Shown here: positions 17,286 to 25,963 of the stretch, piece by piece
Layout: each line of letters starts with the position of its first letter
Position numbering within the stretch: position 1 is the stretch's first letter
NCBI GenBank assembly: GCA_945861575.1
Contig: CAMAVD010000029.1
Span: 1-32,740 of the forward strand
Source of the DNA: Akkermansia muciniphila
GTDB lineage: Bacteria; Verrucomicrobiota; Verrucomicrobiia; Limisphaerales; UBA11320
Length of the DNA stretch: 32,740 nt
Direction: 5' to 3'
Notes under the pieces: model-generated
The model's database searches: none
The model's input: only the letters and a program-made list of their open reading frames with translations
What the model was told of the DNA's origin: nothing
Position numbers and translations under genes: made by a program

Positions 17286-18545
17286 TCAGCCTACGAATTT
17301 CTTCAGCACAACACTGGCGTTGTGACCTCCGAAGCCGAAGGAGTTATTCACCACCGCGTCCACCTTCATCTTGCGCGCTGTATGAGGCACGTAGTCTAGG
17401 TCACACTGTGGATCGGGTTCATCCAGGTTTAAGGTGGGGGGGACGATCCCATCCTCAATCGCCATGGCGCAGATCGCCGTCTCTACCGCACCTGCCGCGC
17501 CCAGCATATGCCCCGTAGCCCCCTTCGTGGAGCTGATCGCTACAGCACGGGCATGGTCACCAAACACCGTCTTGATGGCTTGCGTCTCACAGACGTCGCC
17601 CTGCGGCGTCGAGGTACCATGAGCGTTGATGTAGTTGATGTCCGTTGGATTAAGCCGCGCGCTCCGCAGCGCCATGCGCATGCAGCGGGCCGCCCCTTCT
17701 CCACCCGGAGCCGGAGCCGTCATGTGATTGGCATCCGCTGTATTGCCATACCCCACCAACTCGCAATAAATCCGGGCACCCCGTGCGCGCGCATGCTCCA
17801 ACTCCTCAAGAACCACAACCCCGGCACCCTCACCCATCACAAACCCGTCACGCCCCAGGTCAAAAGGTCGGGAGGATCGCTTGGGATCGTCGTTTCGGGT
17901 GCTCATGGCCTTCATGGCGCAGAAGCCACCAATGCCCAAAGGAACGATGGTTGCCTCCGTTCCACCGGCAAACATCACCAAGGCATCGCCCATCTTGATC
18001 GTACGCCATGCCTCACCGATAGCATGTGTCGCCGTAGCACAGGCCGAGCAGGTGGCCACGTTGGGCCCTCTCAACTTGTGAAACATCGAGAACAGGCCTG
18101 AAGCCATGTTCAGAATCAGCATCGGGATCATGAAGGGCGAAAGCCGCCCGGGGCCCTTGTTCATCAGGATCGAATGCTGCTCAGCGGTGGTCTGCAGCCC
18201 ACCAATTCCCGAGCCCAGGAAGACCCCAATTTCATCGCGATTGGCTTTATCCAAGTCCAATCCAGAATCCTTAAGCGCCTGCCAGCCAGCAAAGATGCCC
18301 AACTGACTGAAACGATCGGTTCGCCTCAGCTCTTTCGCAGATGGGAACGCGCCTACCGCATCAAAATTTTTGACCTCGGCTGCAATCTGGGTATCAAAAG
18401 CAGTCGCATCGAAATGACTGATGCGCTCAATACCACATTGACCGTCTAGGAGGTTTTTCCACAGCTCTTCGGAACTATTGCCGAGAGGTGAAGCCACGCC
18501 CAGACCGGTGATCACCACCCGTCGATCGCTGGATGAATTGGCCAT
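17286..18545 (-). CDS. fabF: Beta-ketoacyl-ACP synthase II
   Basis: Elongating condensing enzyme of type II fatty-acid synthesis, joining malonyl-ACP to acyl-ACP. 419 residues from ATG 18545 ([20 protein letters not shown]); the open frame extends 20 codons further but only through the intercistronic hairpin. Catalytic residues are visible: nucleophile Cys169 in [13 protein letters not shown], His309 in [11 protein letters not shown], Lys341 and His346 in [16 protein letters not shown], and the C-terminal [14 protein letters not shown] gate. Order fabD-fabG-acpP-fabF is the classical cluster. No Shine-Dalgarno sequence precedes the ATG: the hairpin and TTGTTTT tract directly abut it, which may limit expression relative to acpP. 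Confidence 0.97.
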   Translation of the reverse strand: MANSSSDRRVVITGLGVASPLGNSSEELWKNLLDGQCGIERISHFDATAFDTQIAAEVKNFDAVGAFPSAKELRRTDRFSQLGIFAGWQALKDSGLDLDKANRDEIGVFLGSGIGGLQTTAEQHSILMNKGPGRLSPFMIPMLILNMASGLFSMFHKLRGPNVATCSACATATHAIGEAWRTIKMGDALVMFAGGTEATIVPLGIGGFCAMKAMSTRNDDPKRSSRPFDLGRDGFVMGEGAGVVVLEELEHARARGARIYCELVGYGNTADANHMTAPAPGGEGAARCMRMALRSARLNPTDINYINAHGTSTPQGDVCETQAIKTVFGDHARAVAISSTKGATGHMLGAAGAVETAICAMAIEDGIVPPTLNLDEPDPQCDLDYVPHTARKMKVDAVVNNSFGFGGHNASVVLKKFVG

Positions 18546-18587
18546 AAAACAAAGAGGCAGCCAGGCTGTTTGGCCAGAGCTGCCTCT
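18546..18587 (-). terminator. Intercistronic hairpin between acpP and fabF (partial terminator or attenuator)
   Basis: A 9-bp perfect stem (18553-18561 with 18579-18587) encloses a 17-base loop that can pair further (GGC with GCC). On the minus strand it is followed by TTGTTTT and then immediately by the fabF ATG. The arrangement resembles a leaky terminator giving more acpP than fabF message. Stem length and T tract are seen; the function is inferred. Confidence 0.6.
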
Positions 18588-18605
18588 GCTTAAATTCCGC
18601 CCCAA

Positions 18606-18851
18606 CTACTTGCGCTGGAGATCCTCAATGTATTTGACGACATCCCCGACGCTCTGAAGCTTCTCGGCTTGCTCGTCAGGAATCTCATTCCCAAATTCCT
18701 CTTCCAAGGCCATGACCAACTCGACAGTGTCGAGCGAATCCGCCCCAAGGTCTTCAATGAACTTGGCATCGCCACTCACCTGATCAGCCGTCACCCCCAG
18801 TTGGTTGACGATGATCGCCTTTACTCTTTCCTCGATCGTTTTCTCAGCCAT
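18606..18851 (-). CDS. acpP: Acyl carrier protein
   Basis: Small acidic carrier of 81 residues from ATG 18851. The 4'-phosphopantetheine attachment serine is Ser39 in [20 protein letters not shown], the canonical ACP motif. It carries growing acyl chains between FabD, FabG and FabF, which flank it here. The start is set by a good ribosome binding site, GGAG seven to ten bases before the ATG, one of the very few in the window. A TTG four codons upstream is not needed. A promoter-like sequence lies directly upstream and a hairpin directly downstream, so acpP may be transcribed as its own short message as well as part of the fab run. Confidence 0.97.
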   Translation of the reverse strand: MAEKTIEERVKAIIVNQLGVTADQVSGDAKFIEDLGADSLDTVELVMALEEEFGNEIPDEQAEKLQSVGDVVKYIEDLQRK

Positions 18852-18876
18852 GTATGTCTCCAATTAAGTTTGCGTC

Positions 18877-18905
18877 TGTCTAAGTCAGGTCCCAGTGACC
18901 GTCAA
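18877..18905 (-). promoter_or_regulatory. Candidate sigma-70-type promoter of acpP
   Basis: On the minus strand TTGACG (18905-18900) and TAGACA (18882-18877) are separated by exactly 17 bases. The -35 matches the consensus at five of six positions and the -10 at three of six. Transcription would begin near 18870, about 19 bases before the acpP ATG, leaving room for the GGAG site. Confidence 0.5.
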
Positions 18906-19023
18906 GTCCTGTTTCCCGCCTTCGAGTCCAGACCGAGGGACATAGGTGTACCCTGCGATTCGGTTGCTGGGTCGAAAATCGGGCTGTGTGTATCCAGGCA
19001 GAGCGACGGTGTCGAGCCGTTTT

Positions 19024-19767
19024 TTACATCACCATCCCACCGTCCACCGTCAAAACCTGTCCTGTGACGTAGCGTCCGGATGCCCCGGCAAGGTAAAGAG
19101 CCGCCTCGGCAACATCGTCCGACTGCCCCAAAAACCCCAGCGGAATCTGCTTAAGCAGGCCTGCCTTAATATCCTCCCCGAGGCTGGCTGTCATGTCGGT
19201 TTCAATGAAACCGGGGGCGATCGCATTGACTGTGATACCCCGGGATCCAAATTCCCTCGCAATCGATTTAGTGAAACCGATGAGGCCGGCTTTGCTGGCA
19301 GCATAATTCGCTTGGCCTGCGTTACCCATGAGTCCGATGACCGAGGCAATGTTGATGATCCGTCCGCTCCGCTGCTTCAGGAAGCTGCGAGCAAGGGCCT
19401 TGGTGAAATGAAAGGCCCCCTTGAGGTTGGTGTCCAATACCGCATCCCAATCCGCCTCGCTCATGCGCATGAGAAGCCCGTCTCGCGTGATGCCAGCGTT
19501 GTTAACCAGGATATCCACACGACCGACCTCCGCCAGAATCTTCTCCACAGCGGCCGCGACCCCGACACCCTCGGAGACGTCCACGGCCACAGCCCACGCG
19601 GTTCGGCCAAGAGCACGCACCTCGGCGGCGGTCTTCTCCGAGTTCTCGCTGCTGCGAGACACACAGACCACGTTGGCCCCGGCACCAGCGAACTTCAGAG
19701 CGATACTCCGGCCGATCCCACGACCGGCACCCGTGACCACGGCAACTTGATTGGCGAGTGATGACAT
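19024..19767 (-). CDS. fabG: 3-oxoacyl-ACP reductase
   Basis: NADPH-dependent short-chain dehydrogenase that reduces beta-ketoacyl-ACP, the first reductive step of the elongation cycle. 247 residues from ATG 19767 (a TTG two codons earlier is ignored). The cofactor loop TGAGRGIG is at 12-19, NNAG at 89-92, and the catalytic tetrad is Asn114, Ser142, Tyr155 and Lys159 (YAASKAG). The C-terminus YVTGQVLTVDGGMVM is typical of FabG. It lies 35 bases after fabD and 172 bases before acpP. No ribosome binding site is visible; the leader is AT-rich. The fab context makes FabG much more likely than another SDR. Confidence 0.96.
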   Translation of the reverse strand: MSSLANQVAVVTGAGRGIGRSIALKFAGAGANVVCVSRSSENSEKTAAEVRALGRTAWAVAVDVSEGVGVAAAVEKILAEVGRVDILVNNAGITRDGLLMRMSEADWDAVLDTNLKGAFHFTKALARSFLKQRSGRIINIASVIGLMGNAGQANYAASKAGLIGFTKSIAREFGSRGITVNAIAPGFIETDMTASLGEDIKAGLLKQIPLGFLGQSDDVAEAALYLAGASGRYVTGQVLTVDGGMVM

Positions 19768-19802
19768 AAGCAAAATAAAATGATTGTTGAGGTTTGAGAT
19801 AG

Positions 19803-20750
19803 CTAGGAGACCGCTGGGGCGGGGGCAAGCAACGCCTGGACTGTAGCGTCTAGGGACGCCGCGTCAGCCACGTTCAAGATCTGCACGGAATCGTCAATCC
19901 GCTTCATGAAGCCGCTCAGAGCTTTGCCGGGTCCCAATTCAATAAAACGGGTGAATCCCTGGGCGATGAGGTAGCGCATCGATTCCTCCCACCGAACAGG
20001 GGCCGTCACCTGTTCGATCAAACGATCCGCGATCTCGGTAGGGCTCCCATGCGGAAGACCGGTCACATTCGCCATCACCGGTGCGGCAGGCGGCTGAAGA
20101 ACGATGCCAGAGAGGGCAGCACGCAGTTTCGGCTGCGCCGAGGCCATCAGCGGGGAGTGGTAGGCACCCGCCACCTTGAGGGGCATGGCCTTTTTTGCTC
20201 CGGCAGCCTTGCACCGCTCGCAAGCGGTCGCCATGAGCTCCGCCGGGCCTGAAATCACGATCTGACCCGGGCAATTGAGATTCGCCAGCGTCACCCCGAC
20301 CTCCAAACAAACGGCACGAGTCTTCTCCTCATCCAGGCCGATGACCGCGGCCATGCCGCCCTGGGTGACATCGCAGGCCTGCTGCATATAAAGCCCCCGC
20401 TGACGAACCAACCGGATCCCCTCCTCGAAGGACAGAACTCCCGCAGCGGCCAAGGCCGTAAACTCCCCCAGAGAGAGTCCAGCTGTGGCCTGAAACTGCA
20501 GGGACGGAATTCGCTCCTTAAGAGCCATAAGCGCCACCCATCCAACAAGATAGATACCAGGTTGAGCGTGCTCAGTTTGGGTGAGGTCCGATTCCGGGCC
20601 GCTAAAACAAATCGAGGAGAGATCGTAGCCAAGCGCGGCGTTAGCCCGATCGAACCACGCGCGCGCTGTCGGCGAGGCCTCCGCCAGATCTTTGCCCATC
20701 CCCACGGCCTGGGCACCCTGGCCAGCGAACATAAGTGCAGTCTTGTGCAT
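19803..20750 (-). CDS. fabD: Malonyl-CoA:ACP transacylase
   Basis: Transfers malonate from CoA to ACP to supply extender units for fatty-acid synthesis. 315 residues from ATG 20750. N-terminal FAGQGAQAVGMGKDL (8-22), nucleophile Ser93 in GLSLGEFTAL, and catalytic His198 in GAYHSPLM are all present, as is the C-terminal ELGPGKALSGFMKRI. It is the first gene of the minus-strand fab run, with the sensor-kinase gene starting divergently 92 bases away. plsX, rpmF and fabH, which often precede fabD, are not here. No clear ribosome binding site is visible. Confidence 0.97.
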   Translation of the reverse strand: MHKTALMFAGQGAQAVGMGKDLAEASPTARAWFDRANAALGYDLSSICFSGPESDLTQTEHAQPGIYLVGWVALMALKERIPSLQFQATAGLSLGEFTALAAAGVLSFEEGIRLVRQRGLYMQQACDVTQGGMAAVIGLDEEKTRAVCLEVGVTLANLNCPGQIVISGPAELMATACERCKAAGAKKAMPLKVAGAYHSPLMASAQPKLRAALSGIVLQPPAAPVMANVTGLPHGSPTEIADRLIEQVTAPVRWEESMRYLIAQGFTRFIELGPGKALSGFMKRIDDSVQILNVADAASLDATVQALLAPAPAVS

Positions 20751-20842
20751 GTGCGGGCCGGACTAAACACAATTCGTCGCCCGGAGGAAAGGGGAGAATT
20801 AGATTGGACCCATCCCGGTTACTTGATACAAAAGATTCTCAC

Positions 20843-23800
20843 ATGGCCTTGAGGTTCCAAGCCCTCCACTTAATTTTAGCTGCCCTGCTCTTGGGGGGGA
20901 GTGTGTCGCTGTTTGGAGAGGATGTGGATACGACTTTCCAATCAGGATTGCCTCAGGAACAGCTCTTTGGAGATCTCACCTCACGTTTCCGGGTGTCGCA
21001 GTGGAAGGTAGAGCAGGGATTACCGCAAAACTGCATCACCTGCTTGCACCAGTCCAGCGAAGGCTATCTCTGGTTTGGCACGATTTTCGGCTTGGCCCGC
21101 TACGACGGGGTCCGGTTTACGATCTTCGAGAAATCGACTCTCCCTGTGATGCAGCTTACGGACGACCACGTGCTCGGCATCACCGAGGCAGAGGATAAAA
21201 CCTTGTGGGTTTGCACCAAGAGAGGACTGCTCCACCACAAGGATCACCAGTGGCAGGGCTACGCAAGCAGCGGAGACGTGCTAAAAGGCCAGGACCCCGC
21301 GGGAGTGACGCCCGCACGCATGGGAGGAGTCTGGGTAGGCACACAGGGTCAAATCCTGCGATTCGACGACAGCGGACTGAGAGAGAGCTACCGGACACCC
21401 TTCCCAGGTGTCCGCTCCATCCGAATGCTCCAAGAGGATGAGAGCGGCCGCCTTTGGTATGCGGACCGCTACCGAGTCATGCGGTGGGATCGCTCCACCG
21501 GCGAGTCAAAGATGATCTTCGATTGTAGCACGCGCAGTGGCTGGGTTCGTTACCTAAAGAGGCAACAGGCAGGGGTGATCGAGTTCGGCGGACTCTTTGG
21601 TGCCTACCAAACGGAAGGCGATTCGCTCCGCATGATTGCAGGGCTCAGGGCGGAGGGCACAACGCTTATCACCAATGAAATCCAGTCCATCGTTCATCTT
21701 GAGAACAATGAAGCTTGGGTGATCGAAGACGGTCGCCTGCTCCGCATACGGAAACAAACCTCCTCCGAAACCCCAGAGGAGGTCATCGGCATGCACAAAC
21801 ACCCTGCCCTCCTTTCCGTGGACTGCCTTCTAAAGGACACAGAGTCGAACCTCTGGGCGGGCACTCGCGAAGATGGATTGCATCTCCTTCAGGAGCGACG
21901 GTTCACGACCCTCCAACTCTCCACGAACTGGATCGACAATGATATCTGGTCGGTGTGCGAAGACAAGGCTGGCACCCTCTGGATCGGCACGTCGCATGAT
22001 GTCTTCCAACTGAAGAATCAGCACATCCGTCGCATGCACAATCCCCGAGGACCCGGCACGTATGGCTTGCCCTACTCCCTCTGGCCGGATAACGACGGCT
22101 CGCTCTGGGTCGGCTATGGAGGATCTGGACTGTTTCGACTCCAGGACAATCGCTGGCAGCCTATCTTTCCCAAGGTCGTCGACCGCTTCAACGTCTATCG
22201 CGAACTCAACGTCCGAAGTATCTATCAAGACCGAAAAGGCGTGGTCTGGTTCGGTATGCTGGATGGATTGCACCGCCTAGCCGGAGACCAGCACAGCCTC
22301 GTCCTGAGCAATACAGGTCCTGCAGGACTCGACATCCGCGCCATCCATGAGGACTCCCATGGGGCCATGTGGCTCGGCTCCTATGGCAGCGGCCTTCTGA
22401 AACTGCAGGACGGCCAAACACACAGGTATACGCGAAAGGAAGGTCTTTGCGATATGGAGGTCACCTGCATTGTCGAAGACGAGGACGGAGCCTTGTGGGT
22501 GGGAACCGGTTCTGGGCTCTCGCGCTTTAAGAATGGATCGTTCCGCACCCTAACGCGTCAAGAAGGGCTGCTTGACAATGTAGTGAACTGGATCCTGATC
22601 GACAGCCTGGACAACCTATGGATTAGCTGCAATCGAGGGATCTATCGCGTCGCTCGAAAGGACGCCAATGCTGTCGCCGACGGACTCGAGCCTTCCCTCA
22701 CGTCCACTCCCTTCGGAGAATCGGATGGAATGCTCAGCGCCGAAACCAACGGGGGAAGCCAACCGTCGGGATGGAAAAGCAGGGATGGGGCACTCTGGTT
22801 CCCTACCACGAAGGGGCTTGTCCGCATCGACCCGCTGCACATCCAGAGCAATCTCAAGACGCCGCGTGTCGTCATCGAGCAGGTGAGTGCCAACGGCCAA
22901 GTGCGGCACGGAGATGGCATGAGTCCGCGCTCCCGAGTGGAAGCGGAAGCCGCTCGTTCAACCGTAGCTCCACCGCCCCAAGACCGGCTGGGCCCCGTGG
23001 ATCTATTGCTAGGCGCGGGGGAAGCGCGAGTGATTGAAATCCGCTACACAGCAACCTCGTTCGAGGAGTCATCAAAGGTTCGCTTTCAGTACCAACTGGC
23101 TGGTCACGATCGAAAGTGGACAGACGCCGGCGACCGCCGTGTCACCCACTACACCAACCTGGACCCCGGCGACTACCAGTTCCTAATCCGCGCCTGCAAC
23201 AATCACGGCGTTTGGGGCAACATCGACCGAACCCTTCGATTCAAGCTCGCGCCTCACTTCTATCAGACCTGGTGGTTTTTTCTGCTCTGTGCCGGTCTGG
23301 TTCTCGCGATCGTTTCGGTGGTCCAGGCTGTGCGCCTTAGAATCCAACGGCGCATCCTTCAATTTGAGAAACAAAACGCCCTGGAACGGGAACGGTCGCG
23401 CATCGCAAAAGACATGCATGACGATCTCGGCGCACGACTGACCCATCTCGGGTTGGTGAGTGAACTGGTCGAATCCCCCGAATTCTCCCCCTCGAGACAA
23501 GAAGGCGGAGGCCTCCCGAAGATATCCGCTCTCGCCCGGGACGCGGTCCGAAGCTTGGACGAGATCGTCTGGGCGGTCAGCCCAAAGAAAAATTCACTGG
23601 ACCAGCTCGCAGGCTATCTTGCCCAAACAGCGCAGGACATGATCATGCCATCAGGCCTTAGTTTCGACCTGCAAATGCCTTCCCACATCCCGTGTATTCC
23701 GCTCACTACCGAACTCCGGCACAATGTCTTCCTGGTCTGCAAGGAGGCACTCAACAATGCCATCAAGCACTCCGGAGGCGCCCGCATCCGGCTCACGCTC

Positions 23801-24004
23801 AGCTATGACCTGGAAGGGGGAAGTCTGGCCATCTCCGACGACGGACACGGTTTTCACCCCCACGAGGCGGAAGGCCAGGGCAACGGGCTGGCTAACATGC
23901 GCAAACGAGCGGAAAGCGTCCAAGCACGCTTCTCGCTTGAAAGCGCACCGCTCCAAGGAACTCGCATCGAGATCTGTTTTCCCTTCGACACCGCAGCCTC
24001 TTAA
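20843..24004 (+). CDS. Two-component sensor histidine kinase with periplasmic beta-propeller sensor
   Basis: 1053 residues from ATG 20843, chosen because a clean signal peptide follows (MALRFQALHLILAALLLGG...); the frame is open back to a GTG inside fabD. Order: signal peptide; two-component-propeller (reg_prop) repeats, about 50-663, with recurrent GYLWFGT, LWVGT and GLSRF motifs; Y_Y_Y domain (about 730-791, ending NNHGVWG); one membrane helix (about 807-830); HisKA_3 dimerisation domain with the phospho-acceptor His859 in DMHDDLGARL; HATPase domain (956-1049) with N box NNAIKHS, DDGHGF and GNGLANM. It would sense a periplasmic ligand and phosphorylate the response regulator 29 bases downstream. 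This architecture resembles Bacteroidetes polysaccharide sensors, but the ligand here is unknown. Confidence 0.93.
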   Translation: MALRFQALHLILAALLLGGSVSLFGEDVDTTFQSGLPQEQLFGDLTSRFRVSQWKVEQGLPQNCITCLHQSSEGYLWFGTIFGLARYDGVRFTIFEKSTLPVMQLTDDHVLGITEAEDKTLWVCTKRGLLHHKDHQWQGYASSGDVLKGQDPAGVTPARMGGVWVGTQGQILRFDDSGLRESYRTPFPGVRSIRMLQEDESGRLWYADRYRVMRWDRSTGESKMIFDCSTRSGWVRYLKRQQAGVIEFGGLFGAYQTEGDSLRMIAGLRAEGTTLITNEIQSIVHLENNEAWVIEDGRLLRIRKQTSSETPEEVIGMHKHPALLSVDCLLKDTESNLWAGTREDGLHLLQERRFTTLQLSTNWIDNDIWSVCEDKAGTLWIGTSHDVFQLKNQHIRRMHNPRGPGTYGLPYSLWPDNDGSLWVGYGGSGLFRLQDNRWQPIFPKVVDRFNVYRELNVRSIYQDRKGVVWFGMLDGLHRLAGDQHSLVLSNTGPAGLDIRAIHEDSHGAMWLGSYGSGLLKLQDGQTHRYTRKEGLCDMEVTCIVEDEDGALWVGTGSGLSRFKNGSFRTLTRQEGLLDNVVNWILIDSLDNLWISCNRGIYRVARKDANAVADGLEPSLTSTPFGESDGMLSAETNGGSQPSGWKSRDGALWFPTTKGLVRIDPLHIQSNLKTPRVVIEQVSANGQVRHGDGMSPRSRVEAEAARSTVAPPPQDRLGPVDLLLGAGEARVIEIRYTATSFEESSKVRFQYQLAGHDRKWTDAGDRRVTHYTNLDPGDYQFLIRACNNHGVWGNIDRTLRFKLAPHFYQTWWFFLLCAGLVLAIVSVVQAVRLRIQRRILQFEKQNALERERSRIAKDMHDDLGARLTHLGLVSELVESPEFSPSRQEGGGLPKISALARDAVRSLDEIVWAVSPKKNSLDQLAGYLAQTAQDMIMPSGLSFDLQMPSHIPCIPLTTELRHNVFLVCKEALNNAIKHSGGARIRLTLSYDLEGGSLAISDDGHGFHPHEAEGQGNGLANMRKRAESVQARFSLESAPLQGTRIEICFPFDTAAS

Positions 24005-24033
24005 CGGGCCAGCCCAGCATCAATATCAATCCC

Positions 24034-24702
24034 ATGACGTACACCCCCACACTTCCACAGGCGCGCATAAGCGTCTCACTGATCGAGGATGACAGCGGCC
24101 TAAGAGACGGCCTGGTTGCCATGCTCAGCGGCTTTTCGCGCTTCAGGTGCCTTTCCGTCCATCCCAACTCCGAGCACGCACTCCAACACCTGCCTAAGAG
24201 CCCTCCCAACGTCGCGCTGGTGGACATCAACCTTCCCAAGATGTCTGGAATCGAATGCGTGCGACACCTAAAAGCCGCCTGCCCTAGCACCCAGTTTCTC
24301 ATGCTCACTGTCTACGAGGACACGGATCTGATTTTTGAATCCTTGAAGGCCGGAGCCAGCGGGTATCTGCTCAAACGTTCGGAGCCCAGCCGGATCTTGT
24401 CAGCGGTGGAGGAAGTGCACAGCGGGGGAGCCCCCATGACGGCTGAGATCGCCCGCCGTGTAGTGAAGTCGTTCCAGGACGCTAAACCAGGGGGGGAAGC
24501 CGTCGCCGCACTGCTACGTCCGCGGGAATGCGAGGTTCTCGAGCTGCTGGCAAAGGGAGGATCCTACCGGGAGATCGCCGACCAGATCGGGGTCACCTAC
24601 TCCACCGTGAACAGTCATGTAAAAAGCATCTACGAACGTCTGCACGTGCGCTCCCGGTCCCAAGCCGTCGCCAAGTACCTCGGCAAGGAGCCGCTTCGCT
24701 AA
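24034..24702 (+). CDS. NarL/FixJ-family response regulator
   Basis: 222 residues from ATG 24034. The receiver domain has the acidic pair ED/D at 18-20, phospho-acceptor Asp64 in VALVDINLPKMSG, the threonine of LMLTVYED and the lysine of GYLLKRSEP. The C-terminal LuxR-type helix-turn-helix reads LRPRECEVLELLAKGGSYREIA and then VTYSTVNSHVKSIYERL. It is the output partner of the upstream kinase, whose HisKA_3 class normally pairs with NarL-type regulators. Its target genes cannot be told from the window; the divergent fab cluster and the adjacent sigma factor are only neighbours. Confidence 0.95.
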   Translation: MTYTPTLPQARISVSLIEDDSGLRDGLVAMLSGFSRFRCLSVHPNSEHALQHLPKSPPNVALVDINLPKMSGIECVRHLKAACPSTQFLMLTVYEDTDLIFESLKAGASGYLLKRSEPSRILSAVEEVHSGGAPMTAEIARRVVKSFQDAKPGGEAVAALLRPRECEVLELLAKGGSYREIADQIGVTYSTVNSHVKSIYERLHVRSRSQAVAKYLGKEPLR

Positions 24703-24748
24703 GCGGAGAAATGCAATAGCCATGGTGGCCCCTTCTCCGTTCTCAGCG
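24697..24748. terminator. Possible bidirectional terminator between convergent genes
   Basis: CGGAGAA (24704-24710) pairs with TTCTCCG (24733-24739), and outer CGCT (24697-24700) can pair with AGCG (24745-24748) around small internal loops. It spans the stop of the response regulator and the gap before the convergent sigma-factor gene. There is no strong T tract, so the call is tentative. Confidence 0.35.
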
Positions 24749-24752
24749 AAAC

Positions 24753-25508
24753 CTACCGCTCGAGGGTGGCAAGGAGATGGCGTACCTCGCTTTCCAACTC
24801 CTCCGGACTGGCGACGGTCCGGGCAATCTCGGCATACATAAGGTCGCGGCACTTCTCTCGCAATCGGTGCACTGCCACCGCCACCGCATTGGTGCTCATG
24901 CCAAGAAGAGCCGCCGGCTCAGCGTAATCTCGAAAGCCCGTGTCATCCGTCAAAAACACCTTCAAGACGTCGAACTGAGCCCCTTTGCCTGCCGCCACAC
25001 ACTCGTCCCGAAGCTGGCTCAACACCTCATCGTAAAGGGTGAGAAACCATTGGCGGGTGAAAATCTTTTCCGGGGACATGTCCACGGCTGGCTCGTTGAG
25101 AAAACGGCCCTCCGGATCCTCATCATCCAGGGAGATGATGGTCTGCCCGCCCCCACGCTTCTGCGCGTTGGCCCTCTTGCGCTGATCGAGGAGGAAATGG
25201 TCCAGTGCCGCTAAGAGGAAGGAGCGAAATTTGCCTTTGGTGCGATCCGCCGACCCCAGATAGTTCTCCCGGATAATTCGGAAAAAAAAGTCCTGGGTGA
25301 GATCCTGCGCAAGATCGGGATCAAAACCCCGGCGTCGGACATGTGCGTAAAGGGGATACCAGTAGCTCCGGCACAATTTCTCCAAAGCCGCTTCGCCCGC
25401 GACCGTATCCCCCTGGCGCGCGGCGATAAGGTTCGTCCAGGACGTGGCGCTGAACTGCGCCCACCGATCCCGATCAATCCCCGGTGACTTATCGCTGGTT
25501 TCAGACAT
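24753..25508 (-). CDS. ECF-type RNA polymerase sigma factor with long linker
   Basis: 251 residues from ATG 25508. Region 2 covers about 43-115 (CRSYWYPLYAHVRRRG, then DLAQDLTQDFFFRII and FRSFLLAALDHFLLDQRKR). Region 4 is near 190-226 (YAEPAALLGMSTNAVAVAVHRLREKCRDLM). The two are joined by an unusually long linker containing ISLDDEDPEGRF. This layout is typical of sigma factors of planctomycetes and verrucomicrobia that often sit beside a Ser/Thr protein kinase, which would replace an anti-sigma factor. No such kinase or anti-sigma gene is adjacent here. No ribosome binding site is seen. The gene is convergent with the response regulator, and its regulon is unknown. Confidence 0.9.
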   Translation of the reverse strand: MSETSDKSPGIDRDRWAQFSATSWTNLIAARQGDTVAGEAALEKLCRSYWYPLYAHVRRRGFDPDLAQDLTQDFFFRIIRENYLGSADRTKGKFRSFLLAALDHFLLDQRKRANAQKRGGGQTIISLDDEDPEGRFLNEPAVDMSPEKIFTRQWFLTLYDEVLSQLRDECVAAGKGAQFDVLKVFLTDDTGFRDYAEPAALLGMSTNAVAVAVHRLREKCRDLMYAEIARTVASPEELESEVRHLLATLER

Positions 25509-25595
25509 AGCTCAAGAAGCCATTAGCCTGCATTGAACGCGCGGATCTTCGCTAAAGCGAGCAGAAATGTCGCAGATGGGGGTAGGGAGAAAGAA

Positions 25596-25681
25596 TGGTG
25601 GTAGGAACTGGATTCGAACCAGTGAAGGCGTAAGCCAGCAGATTTACAGTCTGCCCCCGTTGGCCACTTGGGTATCCTACC
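25596..25681 (-). tRNA. tRNA-Tyr (GTA)
   Basis: Read on the minus strand: a 7-bp acceptor stem (GGTAGGA with TCCTACC), D arm, an anticodon stem GCAGA/TCTGC with loop CTGTAAA giving anticodon GTA, a long variable arm as expected for bacterial tRNA-Tyr, a T arm ACTGG-TTCGAAT-CCAGT, discriminator A and an encoded CCA. Total 86 bases including CCA. Confidence 0.97.
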
Positions 25682-25963
25682 GACCGGCCTGCCGCCCTGT
25701 CATGAGGCGAAAGACAGCGACATTAAGCCAAAGCCTGATCCCCTTTGTCAATCAACCTTGATCCATGTCACGCATTTCGTTCATGTGGCTGCCTGACTGG
25801 CCTGTCTCGGATCACCCCTCTCCCTGCACCCAGACGGGCCCTCACAAGCAATCCTGAGGGAAACTCCCGACCGTCGAAGCCGACGAAGGAAGGCTCCTTA
25901 AAGGCCCCTGCCCACTGTTATTTGTGTGTTCCAAACCCATGAGCATGCTAGAAAATCGCGCCG

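Noticed and set aside
25682..25963. Possible small gene or RNA between tRNA-Tyr and tcdA
   Set aside because: The short open frames have no domain character and I see no conserved RNA fold; it is left as a plain intergenic region.
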